Source of the DNA: Bacillus sp. SORGH_AS_0510 | GTDB lineage: Bacteria; Bacillota; Bacilli; Bacillales; Cytobacillaceae | Assembly: GCF_030818775.1 (NCBI RefSeq) | Contig: NZ_JAUTAU010000001.1 | Location: 1,368,001 to 1,432,000 of the forward strand | Reading direction: 5' to 3' | Length of the DNA stretch: 64,000 bases | In this document: piece after piece, positions 43,430 through 51,718 of the stretch | Layout of the letters: every line of letters starts with the position of its first letter | How positions within the stretch are numbered: the stretch's first letter is position 1 | The notes under the pieces: model-generated | What the model saw: the letters and a program-made list of their open reading frames with translations, nothing else | Told to the model about the DNA's origin: nothing | The model's database searches: none | Made by a program: the position numbers and the translations under genes

Positions 43430-45007
43430 ATGGTTCGTAAAAATGTAAATATTCTAGTTGCCATCTTATTAACTATTTTTCTAGCACTTGCAGGCTGTTC
43501 TTCAAAGTCGACAGATAAAGCAAGCACGAAAAATGAAGGAAAAAACAAACCAGATACTTTCATTTATGGAATTGACGGAGATCCTGGAAACGCGGTTAAC
43601 GTCATCACAACTGGTGACCGTTACGGTTTAATGGAAATTAAAACGATTTATTCACCATTGTATATGTATAATGGGAAGGATAATGTGAAGTATTTCTTAG
43701 CGGAAAGCATGACACCATCTGAAGATTTCCTAACATATACAGCTAAATTAAGAAAAGACGTTAAGTGGCATGACGGTCAACCATTCACAGCAGATGACGT
43801 TGTATTCACTTATGAGCAAATGTTAAAAGAAGAAAATGGCGGGTGGGCAAGAAGCCAGTTATTGTTTAATAATCAACCAGTTAAAGTCGAAAAAGTAGAT
43901 GACTATACAGTCAAGTTCACATTGCCAACTGTGAGCATGGGGGCAATGGAAGCATTAGGGAACATTTTCATTATGCCTAAGCATGTTTATGAAGGTGAAA
44001 CAAACATTGCGAATAGCACAAAGAATGCTACTCCAGTGGGTACTGGTCCTTATAAATTAAAAGAATATAAAGCTGGTGAAAGTGTTACCTTCGAAAAAAA
44101 TGATGATTATTTCTTAGGCGCACCTAAAATTGCAAAGGTAGTTTACCGTATCATTATGGATCCGAATACTGCTACAATGGCTCTTCAAAAAGGAGAAGTT
44201 AATGCTTTAGCTATTCAGCCTTCAGATGCTGGGAAGTTTAAAGATTCGAATGTAACAATTAAACCTTATGATGAAGGACGAATTGGGTACTTAGCGTTTA
44301 ACTTAAGTTCAAAAGCAGTACAGAATAAAGAGGTAAGACAGGCAATTGTTTACGGATTAAATCGCGATGAAATTAATACGGCAGGTTATGTTTCTACCGA
44401 GTATTCAAAGCCTGCTTATTCATTCTTACCAAAGAAAGCGACTTATTTTACAGACAAAGTAGAAAAACATTCATTTGATACTAAAAAGGCGAAGGACCTA
44501 TTAAGTAAGGCAGGTGCTTCGGACTTAAAATTAAAACTTGCGTTTATTGCCAATAACCCAATCCAACAAAAGCAAGCCGCTGTTATCCAACAAAACTTAA
44601 AGGCTGCAGGCGTTTCCGTTGAATTAGTGGGAATGGATGCTACCGCGTTAAGCAAGAAGCTTCAAAGCGTACAAACTGACTTTGATATGTACTTAAGCGG
44701 CTACATCATGGGAATTGACCCAGATACATTTAATTCATTATTTGTAACGAACGGCGAAGCGAACTACATGCATTACAGTAATTCAAAAGTAGATGAATTA
44801 TTTAATCAAGGTCGTGTAGAAAAAGACGATGCTAAGCGTAAAGCGATTTATGAAGAAATTCAAAAGCTTATTATCGAAGACGCAGCCTTCTATCCTCTAA
44901 CTGAGAACAAGCGAATTCTTGCTATCGATTCAAGAATTAAAGGGATTGAAGAAGCTGGTTTAGTACCTGTTTACACATTCGAGGATATGTCGAAATTGTC
45001 CTATTAA
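43430..45007 (+). CDS. Oligopeptide/dipeptide ABC transporter substrate-binding lipoprotein
   Basis: A 525-aa lipoprotein of the SBP_bac_5 (DppA/AppA/OppA) type. The signal peptide ends in lipobox LALAGC (Cys about 23). The family pattern WHDGQPFTADDVVFTYEQML near residue 118 and GTGPYKLKEYKAGESV near residue 205 are present. It captures peptides outside the membrane for the permease and ATPase genes that follow. GGGGGAAAGAC precedes the ATG. A hairpin with T-run and a MITE separate it from the next gene, so it may be made in excess over the permease. Confidence 0.92.
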   Translation: MVRKNVNILVAILLTIFLALAGCSSKSTDKASTKNEGKNKPDTFIYGIDGDPGNAVNVITTGDRYGLMEIKTIYSPLYMYNGKDNVKYFLAESMTPSEDFLTYTAKLRKDVKWHDGQPFTADDVVFTYEQMLKEENGGWARSQLLFNNQPVKVEKVDDYTVKFTLPTVSMGAMEALGNIFIMPKHVYEGETNIANSTKNATPVGTGPYKLKEYKAGESVTFEKNDDYFLGAPKIAKVVYRIIMDPNTATMALQKGEVNALAIQPSDAGKFKDSNVTIKPYDEGRIGYLAFNLSSKAVQNKEVRQAIVYGLNRDEINTAGYVSTEYSKPAYSFLPKKATYFTDKVEKHSFDTKKAKDLLSKAGASDLKLKLAFIANNPIQQKQAAVIQQNLKAAGVSVELVGMDATALSKKLQSVQTDFDMYLSGYIMGIDPDTFNSLFVTNGEANYMHYSNSKVDELFNQGRVEKDDAKRKAIYEEIQKLIIEDAAFYPLTENKRILAIDSRIKGIEEAGLVPVYTFEDMSKLSY

Positions 45008-45021
45008 TAATTCTTAAGGAG

Positions 45022-45058
45022 ATAAAGATAAACAGTCCGCTGTTTATCTTTATTTTTT
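45022..45058 (+). terminator. Intercistronic terminator or attenuator in the peptide transporter operon
   Basis: AAAGATAAACAG / CTGTTTATCTTT is a perfect 12-bp stem with a 4-nt loop and a T-rich tail. Partial termination here would favour the binding protein over downstream genes. Confidence 0.85.
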
Positions 45059-45062
45059 AATA

Positions 45063-45227
45063 GGCTCTGTTAAACTTGCCTGTTGATTTCCGCTCAGGCA
45101 CGAGGGGTTCGTGGGTGTTTCGGCGAGCCTCCTCCTCGCTTGCGTCTGCGGGTACTCCACAGGAGTCTTTGTGCCTTCCGCTCCAATCAACAGGGTGTAT
45201 AATTCAACACTGTTCTTTAACACAGCC
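45063..45227 (-). mobile_element. MITE-like repeat B, copy 5, with perfect 8-bp target duplication
   Basis: Inserted in reverse orientation, from GGCTCTGTTAAAC to CTTTAACACAGCC, with flanking TTTTAATA at 45055-45062 and 45228-45235. The left duplication lies in the T-tract of the preceding terminator. The insertion splits the substrate-binding gene from the permease genes. Confidence 0.9.
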
Positions 45228-45279
45228 TTTTAATAAAACTAGTACTAGAATAGAAGAAGTGAAAGGAGTGGGGTTATTT

Positions 45280-46236
45280 TTGTTAAAGTATATTTTTAAA
45301 AGAATCTTACAGGCGATCCCCTTATTGTTTATTATTTCAATCATCTGCTTTACCCTCATTCAATTAGCTCCATATGATGCGGTGGATGCCATGACGACAC
45401 CGAATATGACGCAGAAAACGATTGAGCTGATAAAAGCAAGATACGGATTAGATCAGCCTGCATACATGCAATATTTTTATTGGGTGAAAGGGATTTTGAG
45501 TGGAGAATGGGGCTATTCTATCGTCACGCATGAAAGTATAACCAATGATCTTTCAGCCAGAATACCAAATACGATTCTACTCGTTTTTCCCGCGTACATA
45601 CTTGCTTTGCTTTTTTCTATTATTCTTGGATTAATTGCCGGTGCTAAAAAAGGGAAATTAGCAGATAAAATTATTGATGGATTAAGTTCATTTGGAATTG
45701 CCATTCCTAGTTTTTGGATGGCCATGATTCTTGTCTTTATTTTTGGTCATCGTCTAAATTTACTTCCCATATTAGGGATGCATACCATCGGAAATGAAGA
45801 ATCATTTTCAGATCTATTAAGTCACATGATTTTACCGTGTACGGTTTTAATGCTTTCGTTCATGCCTGAGCTTGTTCGCTATGTCCGTTCATCTACCATC
45901 GGCCAGCTTTCTGAGGATTATGTGATGGTTCAACAGGCATATGGTGCTAATTCAACGTGGATTTTATATAAGCATGTTCTTAGGAATGTTCTGCTACCAA
46001 TAATAACGATTGTGGGTATGAGCCTTCCTATGTTAGTAACCGGGGCGGTTGTCACTGAAACGGTTTTCGGCTGGCCAGGGATTGGAACGTATTTTGTAAA
46101 AGCAATTCAAGGATTTGATTATCCAGTTGTCATGGCGATCATGTTGCTTGCGGCAAGCCTCGTCATCATTGGCAACCTAGTATCTGATATTTTATATAGC
46201 ATTGTCGATCCTCGAATAAAGGGAATGGAGGAATAA
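45280..46236 (+). CDS. Peptide ABC transporter permease (DppB/OppB-like)
   Basis: A 318-aa inner membrane subunit with about six helices and the OppB-type start LLKYIFKRILQAIPLLFIIS. The EAA loop is present as YVMVQQAYGANSTWILYKHVLRNVLLPIIT near residue 210. I set the start at TTG 45280, 11 bases after AAGGAG; upstream in-frame codons run into the MITE and are not coding. It is followed three bases later by the second permease gene. Confidence 0.9.
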   Translation: MLKYIFKRILQAIPLLFIISIICFTLIQLAPYDAVDAMTTPNMTQKTIELIKARYGLDQPAYMQYFYWVKGILSGEWGYSIVTHESITNDLSARIPNTILLVFPAYILALLFSIILGLIAGAKKGKLADKIIDGLSSFGIAIPSFWMAMILVFIFGHRLNLLPILGMHTIGNEESFSDLLSHMILPCTVLMLSFMPELVRYVRSSTIGQLSEDYVMVQQAYGANSTWILYKHVLRNVLLPIITIVGMSLPMLVTGAVVTETVFGWPGIGTYFVKAIQGFDYPVVMAIMLLAASLVIIGNLVSDILYSIVDPRIKGMEE

Positions 46237-46239
46237 AAG

Positions 46240-47094
46240 TTGGCCGGTAAGAAAAGTAGAAGAATAGAGCAGTTTAAAAAAGAGCTTAAACGGAATAAAA
46301 CAGCGGCCATTGCCCTTATTTTCCTTACCTTTATCCTATTAATCTCTATTTTTGCCTTTTTATCACCCTATCCACCTGATAAGGTAGATGTAACAAATGC
46401 CCTAGAAGGACCGAGTGCAAAGCATTGGTTTGGTACAGATGAGCTGGGAAGAGATTATTTAACAAGGGCTTTATATGGCGGGCGAATTTCCCTCACAGTG
46501 GGCATATTAGCTATGCTTATTTCTACTAGCATAGGAGTATTAATTGGTACGATTAGTGGCTATTTTGGCGGCCGAGTGGATAACTTTTTAATGAGAACCG
46601 TTGATGTAATCTCATCCATTCCATGGATGATTCTCGTAACCGTTGTAAGTATTTATCTTACCCCAGGTTTAAAAGCCATTATCCTTGTTATTGGTTTATT
46701 TACATGGATGAGTACGGCTCGTTTAGTTCGTGCAGAGACCCTATCGATCAAAGAAAGGGAATATGTATTGTATGCAAAATCTTCAGGACAATCATTAAAA
46801 AAAGTCATATTAAAGCATATCATTCCAGCAGTTTTTCCTACATTTATTGTGGCATCCACCGTGAGTATTGCTAATGCCATATTAATGGAATCAGCATTAA
46901 GCTTTCTTGGCTTAGGCATTCAACAGCCCCTTTCATCATGGGGGAGCATGCTGCAAAATGCACAAGGAAACTTAGGGAATGCACCATATATGGCCATATT
47001 ACCTGGACTTCTCATAGTACTAACCGTTTATTCATTTAATAGACTTGGTGATATCCTTCGAGCGGTTGTTGAGCCAAAGACGAGTGGGAAGTAA
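46240..47094 (+). CDS. Peptide ABC transporter permease (DppC/OppC-like)
   Basis: A 284-aa second membrane subunit. The N-terminus has the OppC_N pattern (FKKELKRNKTAAIALIFLTF), followed by HWFGTDELGRDYLTRALYGG typical of DppC/OppC near residue 62. The EAA loop is EREYVLYAKSSGQSLKKVIL near residue 170. It starts at TTG 46240 after GGAGGAAT. It pairs with the preceding permease to form the channel. Confidence 0.92.
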   Translation: MAGKKSRRIEQFKKELKRNKTAAIALIFLTFILLISIFAFLSPYPPDKVDVTNALEGPSAKHWFGTDELGRDYLTRALYGGRISLTVGILAMLISTSIGVLIGTISGYFGGRVDNFLMRTVDVISSIPWMILVTVVSIYLTPGLKAIILVIGLFTWMSTARLVRAETLSIKEREYVLYAKSSGQSLKKVILKHIIPAVFPTFIVASTVSIANAILMESALSFLGLGIQQPLSSWGSMLQNAQGNLGNAPYMAILPGLLIVLTVYSFNRLGDILRAVVEPKTSGK

Positions 47095-47112
47095 AAGGGA
47101 GGTTTAGATGAT

Positions 47113-48117
47113 ATGGAAAATAATAAAATAGATAAAAATAGTTTACTAGAAGTTAAAAACCTCCGTACTAGCTTTTATAACGGCAAATCGAAGACAGAGG
47201 TGATTCGTGGGATAGACCTTTCAGTGCAAAAAGGTGAAATCCTTGGGATTGTTGGTGAGTCGGGGAGCGGAAAAAGTATTTTGGTGAAATCGATTCTCGG
47301 TATTATTCCAAGTAATGCAAAAGTCGATGATGGGGAAATCATTTTAGATGGGAAGCGCTTCGAAAGCCTCTCAAAAAAAGAAAAAAGGGCCATTAGGGGT
47401 CGAGATATTGCGATGATCTTCCAAGACCCAATGACTGCTCTTAATCCCTTAAAAAAAGCTGGAGACCATTTGATTGAATTATTAGTAAGAGTTAGAGGGA
47501 TGAAAAAGAAAGAAGCGATGATCGAGGCGATTGAATTACTAAAAATGGTTGGAATTCCTTCTCCTGAGACAAGAGTAAATCAGTATCCTCATGAATTTTC
47601 AGGTGGAATGCGACAAAGAGTACTAATCGCAATGGCGTTAGCTTGTAAGCCCAAACTGTTGATTGCTGATGAGCCGACGACTGCACTGGATGTGACTATA
47701 CAGGCGCAAATTTTAGAACTGTTAAAAAAGCTCCAACAAGAGAATGACATGTCAGTTGTTTTCATTACCCATGACCTTGGAGTTGTGGCAACTATTTGCA
47801 GCCGTATTATGGTTATGTATGCAGGGAAAGTAATGGAAGAGGGCCTTGTGAATGAAATCTTTTATTCACCTAAGCATCCCTACACTAAAGCCTTATTGAA
47901 TTCCATTCCAAGGGTGGATGGAGAAAAAACAAGATTAAAGCCGATCAAAGGTGCAGCTCCATCACTTGAGAAAAAGACGAGCGGTTGTTCTTTTGCCGAA
48001 CGCTGTGAATATGCAATGGATCAATGTTTTAAAGAAATACCTGAGTATAAAAATTTCTCTACAACACAGAGAGTCATGTGCTTCTTAGCAGGGAAGGAGG
48101 ATCATTTAGATGACTGA
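47113..48117 (+). CDS. Peptide ABC transporter ATP-binding protein (DppD/OppD-like)
   Basis: A 334-aa ATPase. Walker A is GESGSGKSI near residue 49, the ABC signature FSGGMRQRV near residue 160 and Walker B LLIADEPTTALD near residue 182. The C-terminal oligo_HPY domain ends with cysteines (SGCSFAERCEYAMDQCF, MCFLA) that bind an iron-sulfur cluster in some DppD proteins. ATG 47113 follows GGGAGGTTTAGATGAT. It overlaps the next gene by 8 bp. Confidence 0.93.
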   Translation: MENNKIDKNSLLEVKNLRTSFYNGKSKTEVIRGIDLSVQKGEILGIVGESGSGKSILVKSILGIIPSNAKVDDGEIILDGKRFESLSKKEKRAIRGRDIAMIFQDPMTALNPLKKAGDHLIELLVRVRGMKKKEAMIEAIELLKMVGIPSPETRVNQYPHEFSGGMRQRVLIAMALACKPKLLIADEPTTALDVTIQAQILELLKKLQQENDMSVVFITHDLGVVATICSRIMVMYAGKVMEEGLVNEIFYSPKHPYTKALLNSIPRVDGEKTRLKPIKGAAPSLEKKTSGCSFAERCEYAMDQCFKEIPEYKNFSTTQRVMCFLAGKEDHLDD

Positions 48118-49090
48118 GACACAACAAAAGCTAATTGAGGTAAAAAATCTTAAAAAATACTTCCCATTAAAATCGTCGATGTTTGGCAAGAGTAAACAAG
48201 TTGTTAAGGCAGTGGATGATGTATCCTTTCACATTTATAAAGGGGAAACCTTTGGACTGGTAGGAGAATCGGGCTGTGGTAAGTCTACTTTAGGAAGAAC
48301 CCTTAATCGTTTGTACGACCCGACTGAAGGTGAGATTCTTTTTGATGGAAAAGATATTGCCAACTTAAAGAACAAAGACCTTCAGCCCTATCGAAAAAGA
48401 ATGCAGATGATTTTTCAGGATCCCTATTCATCCCTTAATCCCTATATGAATGTGGAAGAAATCATTGATGAACCACTAGAAATTCATACCTCTCTATCGA
48501 AAGATGAAAGAAGAGATGTCATTATCGATATGCTTGAAAAAGTAGGGCTGAAAAAGGACGATTTAGAAAAATTTCCACATGAATTCAGTGGCGGTCAGCG
48601 TCAAAGAATTGGTATTGCCCGTGCATTAGCCATTAATCCTGACTTTATTTTATGCGATGAAGCAATTTCTGCTTTAGATGTTTCTATTCAAGCGCAAGTC
48701 ATAAATATGTTAGAAGATTTACAGCATGAGATGAATCTAACTTATTTATTTGTCGCACATGATTTATCAATGGTTCGCCATATCTCCGATCGGATTGGTG
48801 TAATGTATCTCGGTAAAATGGTCGAGATATCCAAAAGCGATGAGTTATACAACAAACCGCTGCATCCATATACACAAGCGTTATTATCTGCTATTCCTAT
48901 TCCGGATCCTATCAAGGCTCAGAATAGTAAGCGTGAGATTATTAAAGGAGAACTGCCAAGCCCCATTGAGATGGAAACAAGTTGTCGATTCCGAACTCGC
49001 TGTCCATTTGCTAAGCCGATTTGTGCAGAAGTAGATCCCGAGTTGAGAGAAGTAGATAGTGAGCATTTCGTTGCCTGCCATTTATATTAG
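48110..49090 (+). CDS. Peptide ABC transporter ATP-binding protein (DppF/OppF-like)
   Basis: A 326-aa partner ATPase. Walker A is [12 protein letters not shown] near residue 57, the signature [15 protein letters not shown] near residue 163 and Walker [15 protein letters not shown] near residue 185. The C-terminal oligo_HPY part has [23 protein letters not shown] precedes ATG 48110 inside the previous gene. The two ATPases drive peptide import and may also serve the uptake of signal peptides such as that encoded at 36357, although that link is speculative. Confidence 0.93.
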   Translation: MTETQQKLIEVKNLKKYFPLKSSMFGKSKQVVKAVDDVSFHIYKGETFGLVGESGCGKSTLGRTLNRLYDPTEGEILFDGKDIANLKNKDLQPYRKRMQMIFQDPYSSLNPYMNVEEIIDEPLEIHTSLSKDERRDVIIDMLEKVGLKKDDLEKFPHEFSGGQRQRIGIARALAINPDFILCDEAISALDVSIQAQVINMLEDLQHEMNLTYLFVAHDLSMVRHISDRIGVMYLGKMVEISKSDELYNKPLHPYTQALLSAIPIPDPIKAQNSKREIIKGELPSPIEMETSCRFRTRCPFAKPICAEVDPELREVDSEHFVACHLY

Positions 49091-49109
49091 AAAAAGGTGG
49101 ATGGATAAC

Positions 49110-49571
49110 ATGGAAAAGGTAAAATTAGCGTTAAATTATGCATTGATGCTTGAAATGATGAAAGCAAAAGGCTTCGACAATCCTACTATTGTTGATCTTT
49201 TAAATGAAGGAAATGAAGAAAAACTAGAGAGTATTGGAGAAGGAATCCCTTCATGGAAGACAATGGTTGACTTCTATCAAGGAAATAAAGAAAAATGCCA
49301 TCAGGCTATCACGTCTGGGTATGAATTTTCTTTTATGACGAAAGGCTCATTGAAATCTTTGTTAGCCATTAAATTTGGCATGAAGGAAGGCGAAGATTTC
49401 ATTGACAAAGGAGAATTCCTAGATCAGGTTAGTATGACCAGTGAAAACCTTCAAGTACTTCAAGACATGATTTCTAAAAACTGGACGATCGTGGAACAAG
49501 AAAGCAGTGTACAAGACAAGCATTTGCTAAAGATTGAGCTCACCTACAAACCCAAATTTAATATTAACTAA
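49110..49571 (+). CDS. Hypothetical protein at the end of the peptide transporter operon
   Basis: A 153-aa mostly helical soluble protein with no family I can name: MEKVKLALNYALMLEMMKAK at the start, a SWKTMVDFYQGNKEKCHQAI middle and a strand-rich end (LLKIELTYKPKFNIN). ATG 49110 has AAAAAGGTGG nine bases upstream; an ATG three codons earlier overlaps that site. It begins 20 bp after the OppF-like gene, so it belongs to the operon and may assist peptide uptake. Confidence 0.72.
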   Translation: MEKVKLALNYALMLEMMKAKGFDNPTIVDLLNEGNEEKLESIGEGIPSWKTMVDFYQGNKEKCHQAITSGYEFSFMTKGSLKSLLAIKFGMKEGEDFIDKGEFLDQVSMTSENLQVLQDMISKNWTIVEQESSVQDKHLLKIELTYKPKFNIN

Positions 49572-49767
49572 CCAAACAAAAAGAACCATCATGTCCGTCC
49601 TGGGATTGATGGTTCTTGTGTTTAAATTGGTATAAATGATCTTTTTTCGTTTTGGTCGCTCTTGTTCTCATATCCGTAAATACAAATGGGCTTCTCTTAG
49701 CTTCCGGATTCATTTTTCCCTCACGTGTCAGCTTTTCACGCAGCTTCTTGGCTTTTGATTTTGCCAA
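49564..49767 (-). CDS. Small basic protein of unknown function
   Basis: A 67-aa Lys/Arg-rich protein that begins with a strongly basic helix (AKSKAKKLREKLTREGKMNP), has RSPFVFTDMRTRATKTKKDH in the middle and a His/Asp-rich tail. This composition suggests nucleic-acid or ribosome association, but no family was assigned. TTG 49767 has GAGGAG eight bases before it. The 3' end overlaps the end of the convergent gene by 8 bp, and the shared terminator lies inside its coding region. Confidence 0.68.
   Translation of the reverse strand: MAKSKAKKLREKLTREGKMNPEAKRSPFVFTDMRTRATKTKKDHLYQFKHKNHQSQDGHDGSFCLVS
49579..49619. terminator. Terminator hairpin for the convergent genes
   Basis: AAGAACCATCA / TGATGGTTCTT is a perfect 11-bp stem, located within the 3' coding end of the small basic protein gene. 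Confidence 0.7.
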
Positions 49768-49834
49768 AGTAATCACTCCTCTAAATCGTTTCATTCCATT
49801 ATATAACAATTAGAGGAGTTGTGAAGAGAAAAAA

Positions 49835-51037
49835 TTAAATTTCTTGAACTTTTGATTGTTGTTGGGTAATGCTTTTGCTTTTCTTTGTATGAAGGAAGTA
49901 AAAAATCACCGCACCAATTAAAATATAGAAGGAACACATGAAATATAACGAACTATAGTCCATGTTCGATGCGAGTAAGCCTACTACAAACGAACCAAGT
50001 GCAATACCGGTATCATAGATGGATAAAAAGGTTGCTGTTGCAAGACCTCTTTTTCTAGGTTCGGCATCTTGGATGGCAATGGTTTGGAAGGTAGGGAATA
50101 GTGTTCCCCATCCTAGGCCAATCATTCCTGCTGAAAAGAGGAACATGAATGCCCCATTACTTTGACTTAAGATAAACATCCCAACAGCAAAGAGCAAAAT
50201 AGAAGGATACGAAATCACGTTTGCACCATACTGATCGAGCCATTTTCCTGTGAATGGTCTTGAAAGTAGCAGGATTATTGCATAGACAACAAAGAAGAGG
50301 CTTGAAACACTTGCTAAATGTATTTCTGTTGCATAAATCGAGACAAATGAAAGAAGAGCAGAATAGACAATCGCTAAGAAGCTTCCGACAATCGAGATCG
50401 GTACAGCGGATGCTTCGAATAAACTTTTAAAAGAAAAGGCCGAAGCCGCTTTCGCCTGATTCGGTTGTTCTGAATCAGATAATTTCACACTAAGTCCTGT
50501 GAGGAGAGACCCTGCTGCAACAATGACACTAAGAATGAAAAGGGTGTTCGCACCCCATTGTTGAATAGCCATTAATCCAACAAATGGTCCTAAAACCATT
50601 GCCATGTTGGTGGACATGACAAAGTATCCCATTCCTTCACCCCTACGTGAAGCGGGAATGATATTAGCTACGATTGTACCCACTGCGGTTGTTGCCATTC
50701 CAAATCCAATACCATGAAGCAGGCGGATGAAAAGAAATCCAGGCACTGTTTTAGGAATAAAATAAAGTAGGGAAGCGGCTGTGAAAATAATAAGGGCTGT
50801 TAAGAGCACTTTTTTATTACTCGTGCGTTCCAGCCACTGTCCAGCAAGCGGACGCGAGATTATTGCAGAAAGTAAAAAGACAGTTGTCATCAATCCAGCG
50901 ACAGATGCACTGCTATGTAATTCATCAAGTGCATAGGTAGGGAGAGTGACTAGTAAGATATAAAAGGTTAAAAATAGAAAAAAGTTACTTAAGGATACAC
51001 TAATAAAATCCTTTGTCCAAAGTTTGGGTTTGTTCAT
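49835..51037 (-). CDS. MFS transporter (YfkF/drug-exporter-like)
   Basis: A 400-aa twelve-helix major facilitator. Loop 2-3 has SRPLAGQWLERTSNKKVLL (motif A-like), helix 4 is GFLFIRLLHGIGFGMATTAV, and the second half repeats SRPFTGKWLDQYGANV. This pattern fits the DHA1-type exporters of small molecules. The gene follows a MarR-family regulator by 17 bp and shares its operon, so export is probably induced by a ligand of that regulator. Confidence 0.87.
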   Translation of the reverse strand: MNKPKLWTKDFISVSLSNFFLFLTFYILLVTLPTYALDELHSSASVAGLMTTVFLLSAIISRPLAGQWLERTSNKKVLLTALIIFTAASLLYFIPKTVPGFLFIRLLHGIGFGMATTAVGTIVANIIPASRRGEGMGYFVMSTNMAMVLGPFVGLMAIQQWGANTLFILSVIVAAGSLLTGLSVKLSDSEQPNQAKAASAFSFKSLFEASAVPISIVGSFLAIVYSALLSFVSIYATEIHLASVSSLFFVVYAIILLLSRPFTGKWLDQYGANVISYPSILLFAVGMFILSQSNGAFMFLFSAGMIGLGWGTLFPTFQTIAIQDAEPRKRGLATATFLSIYDTGIALGSFVVGLLASNMDYSSLYFMCSFYILIGAVIFYFLHTKKSKSITQQQSKVQEI

Positions 51038-51054
51038 AGATGTGATGCACTCCT

Positions 51055-51468
51055 TTATAAAAGCTGCTTTAACCAGCTAGATTGCAATGTCAGTAATTCC
51101 TCCTGAGATGTTTGTGGAAAATGCTTCAATAATGTTTGGTTGACCTCATTTACAACACTTTCCCATTCGGGATATAACTTTAATGCTTCTTCTGTTAATT
51201 CAATGTACTTAGCCCGTTTATCCTTACCTGACACCTGTCTCACATAGCCTTGTTTAACAAGACGTTGGATATTTCGTGTCATAGGCGGTGCCTCAACAAA
51301 TAGATAATCACAAAGTTCTCTCTGTGTTAACGAGCCTTTGTTTTTTAACACAAAAATAACGGCCCATTGCGAACCGTACAAGCCCATTGGCGTTAAAGCT
51401 TCATTAAGTTTGTTGGTGAGATGACGTGAAAGCTGGTGAAGGGTATGGAATAATTCGTGGGTTATCAT
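51055..51468 (-). CDS. MarR-family transcriptional regulator
   Basis: A 137-aa winged-helix regulator. The DNA-binding part is SLTQRELCDYLFVEAPPMTRN followed by IQRLVKQGYVRQVSGKDKRAKYIELTE with the wing Asp-Lys-Arg. Helices at both ends form the dimer. It is expected to repress itself and the MFS gene behind it; the perfect palindrome at 51493-51512, 25 bp before its start, is its probable operator. ATG 51468 follows GGAGTG. Confidence 0.9.
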   Translation of the reverse strand: MITHELFHTLHQLSRHLTNKLNEALTPMGLYGSQWAVIFVLKNKGSLTQRELCDYLFVEAPPMTRNIQRLVKQGYVRQVSGKDKRAKYIELTEEALKLYPEWESVVNEVNQTLLKHFPQTSQEELLTLQSSWLKQLL

Positions 51469-51492
51469 AAGGACACTCCGATTTTTATATAA

Positions 51493-51512
51493 ATAGTTAC
51501 CTAGGTAACTAT
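51493..51512. promoter_or_regulatory. Perfect 20-bp palindromic operator before marR-MFS
   Basis: ATAGTTACCTAGGTAACTAT is a perfect inverted repeat, the size typical of MarR sites, lying upstream of the MarR-family gene. Confidence 0.75.
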
Positions 51513-51592
51513 AGTGCATATATGTAATATTGTCAAGGAATGTTCATAATTTGGAGCCCGATTAGAGGGGTGGCCGAATAAATGGTGATATA

Positions 51593-51707
51593 CGCGGAAA
51601 AACGTGTAAAGTCGCGGAATTCTGAAAAAATTGCTCGGAATAAACAGGAAAACTCGCGGAATAAATACAAAATCCCGCGGAATCCATCAACCCAAGATCC
51701 CGCGGGA
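51593..51707. repeat. About 21-bp-period array of CGCGGAAT-like motifs
   Basis: CGCGGAA or CTCGGAA starts at 51593, 51613, 51634, 51655 and 51676 (steps 20, 21, 21, 21), followed by CGCGGGA at 51701. A degenerate unit may precede at 51574. It lies between the marR operator and the 3' end of metH. Confidence 0.75.
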
Positions 51708-51718
51708 AATCCCAAAAA

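Noticed and set aside
45076..45279. N-terminal extension of the DppB-like permease
   Set aside because: This part is translated MITE sequence; homologues start at LLKYIFKR, and a ribosome site precedes TTG 45280.
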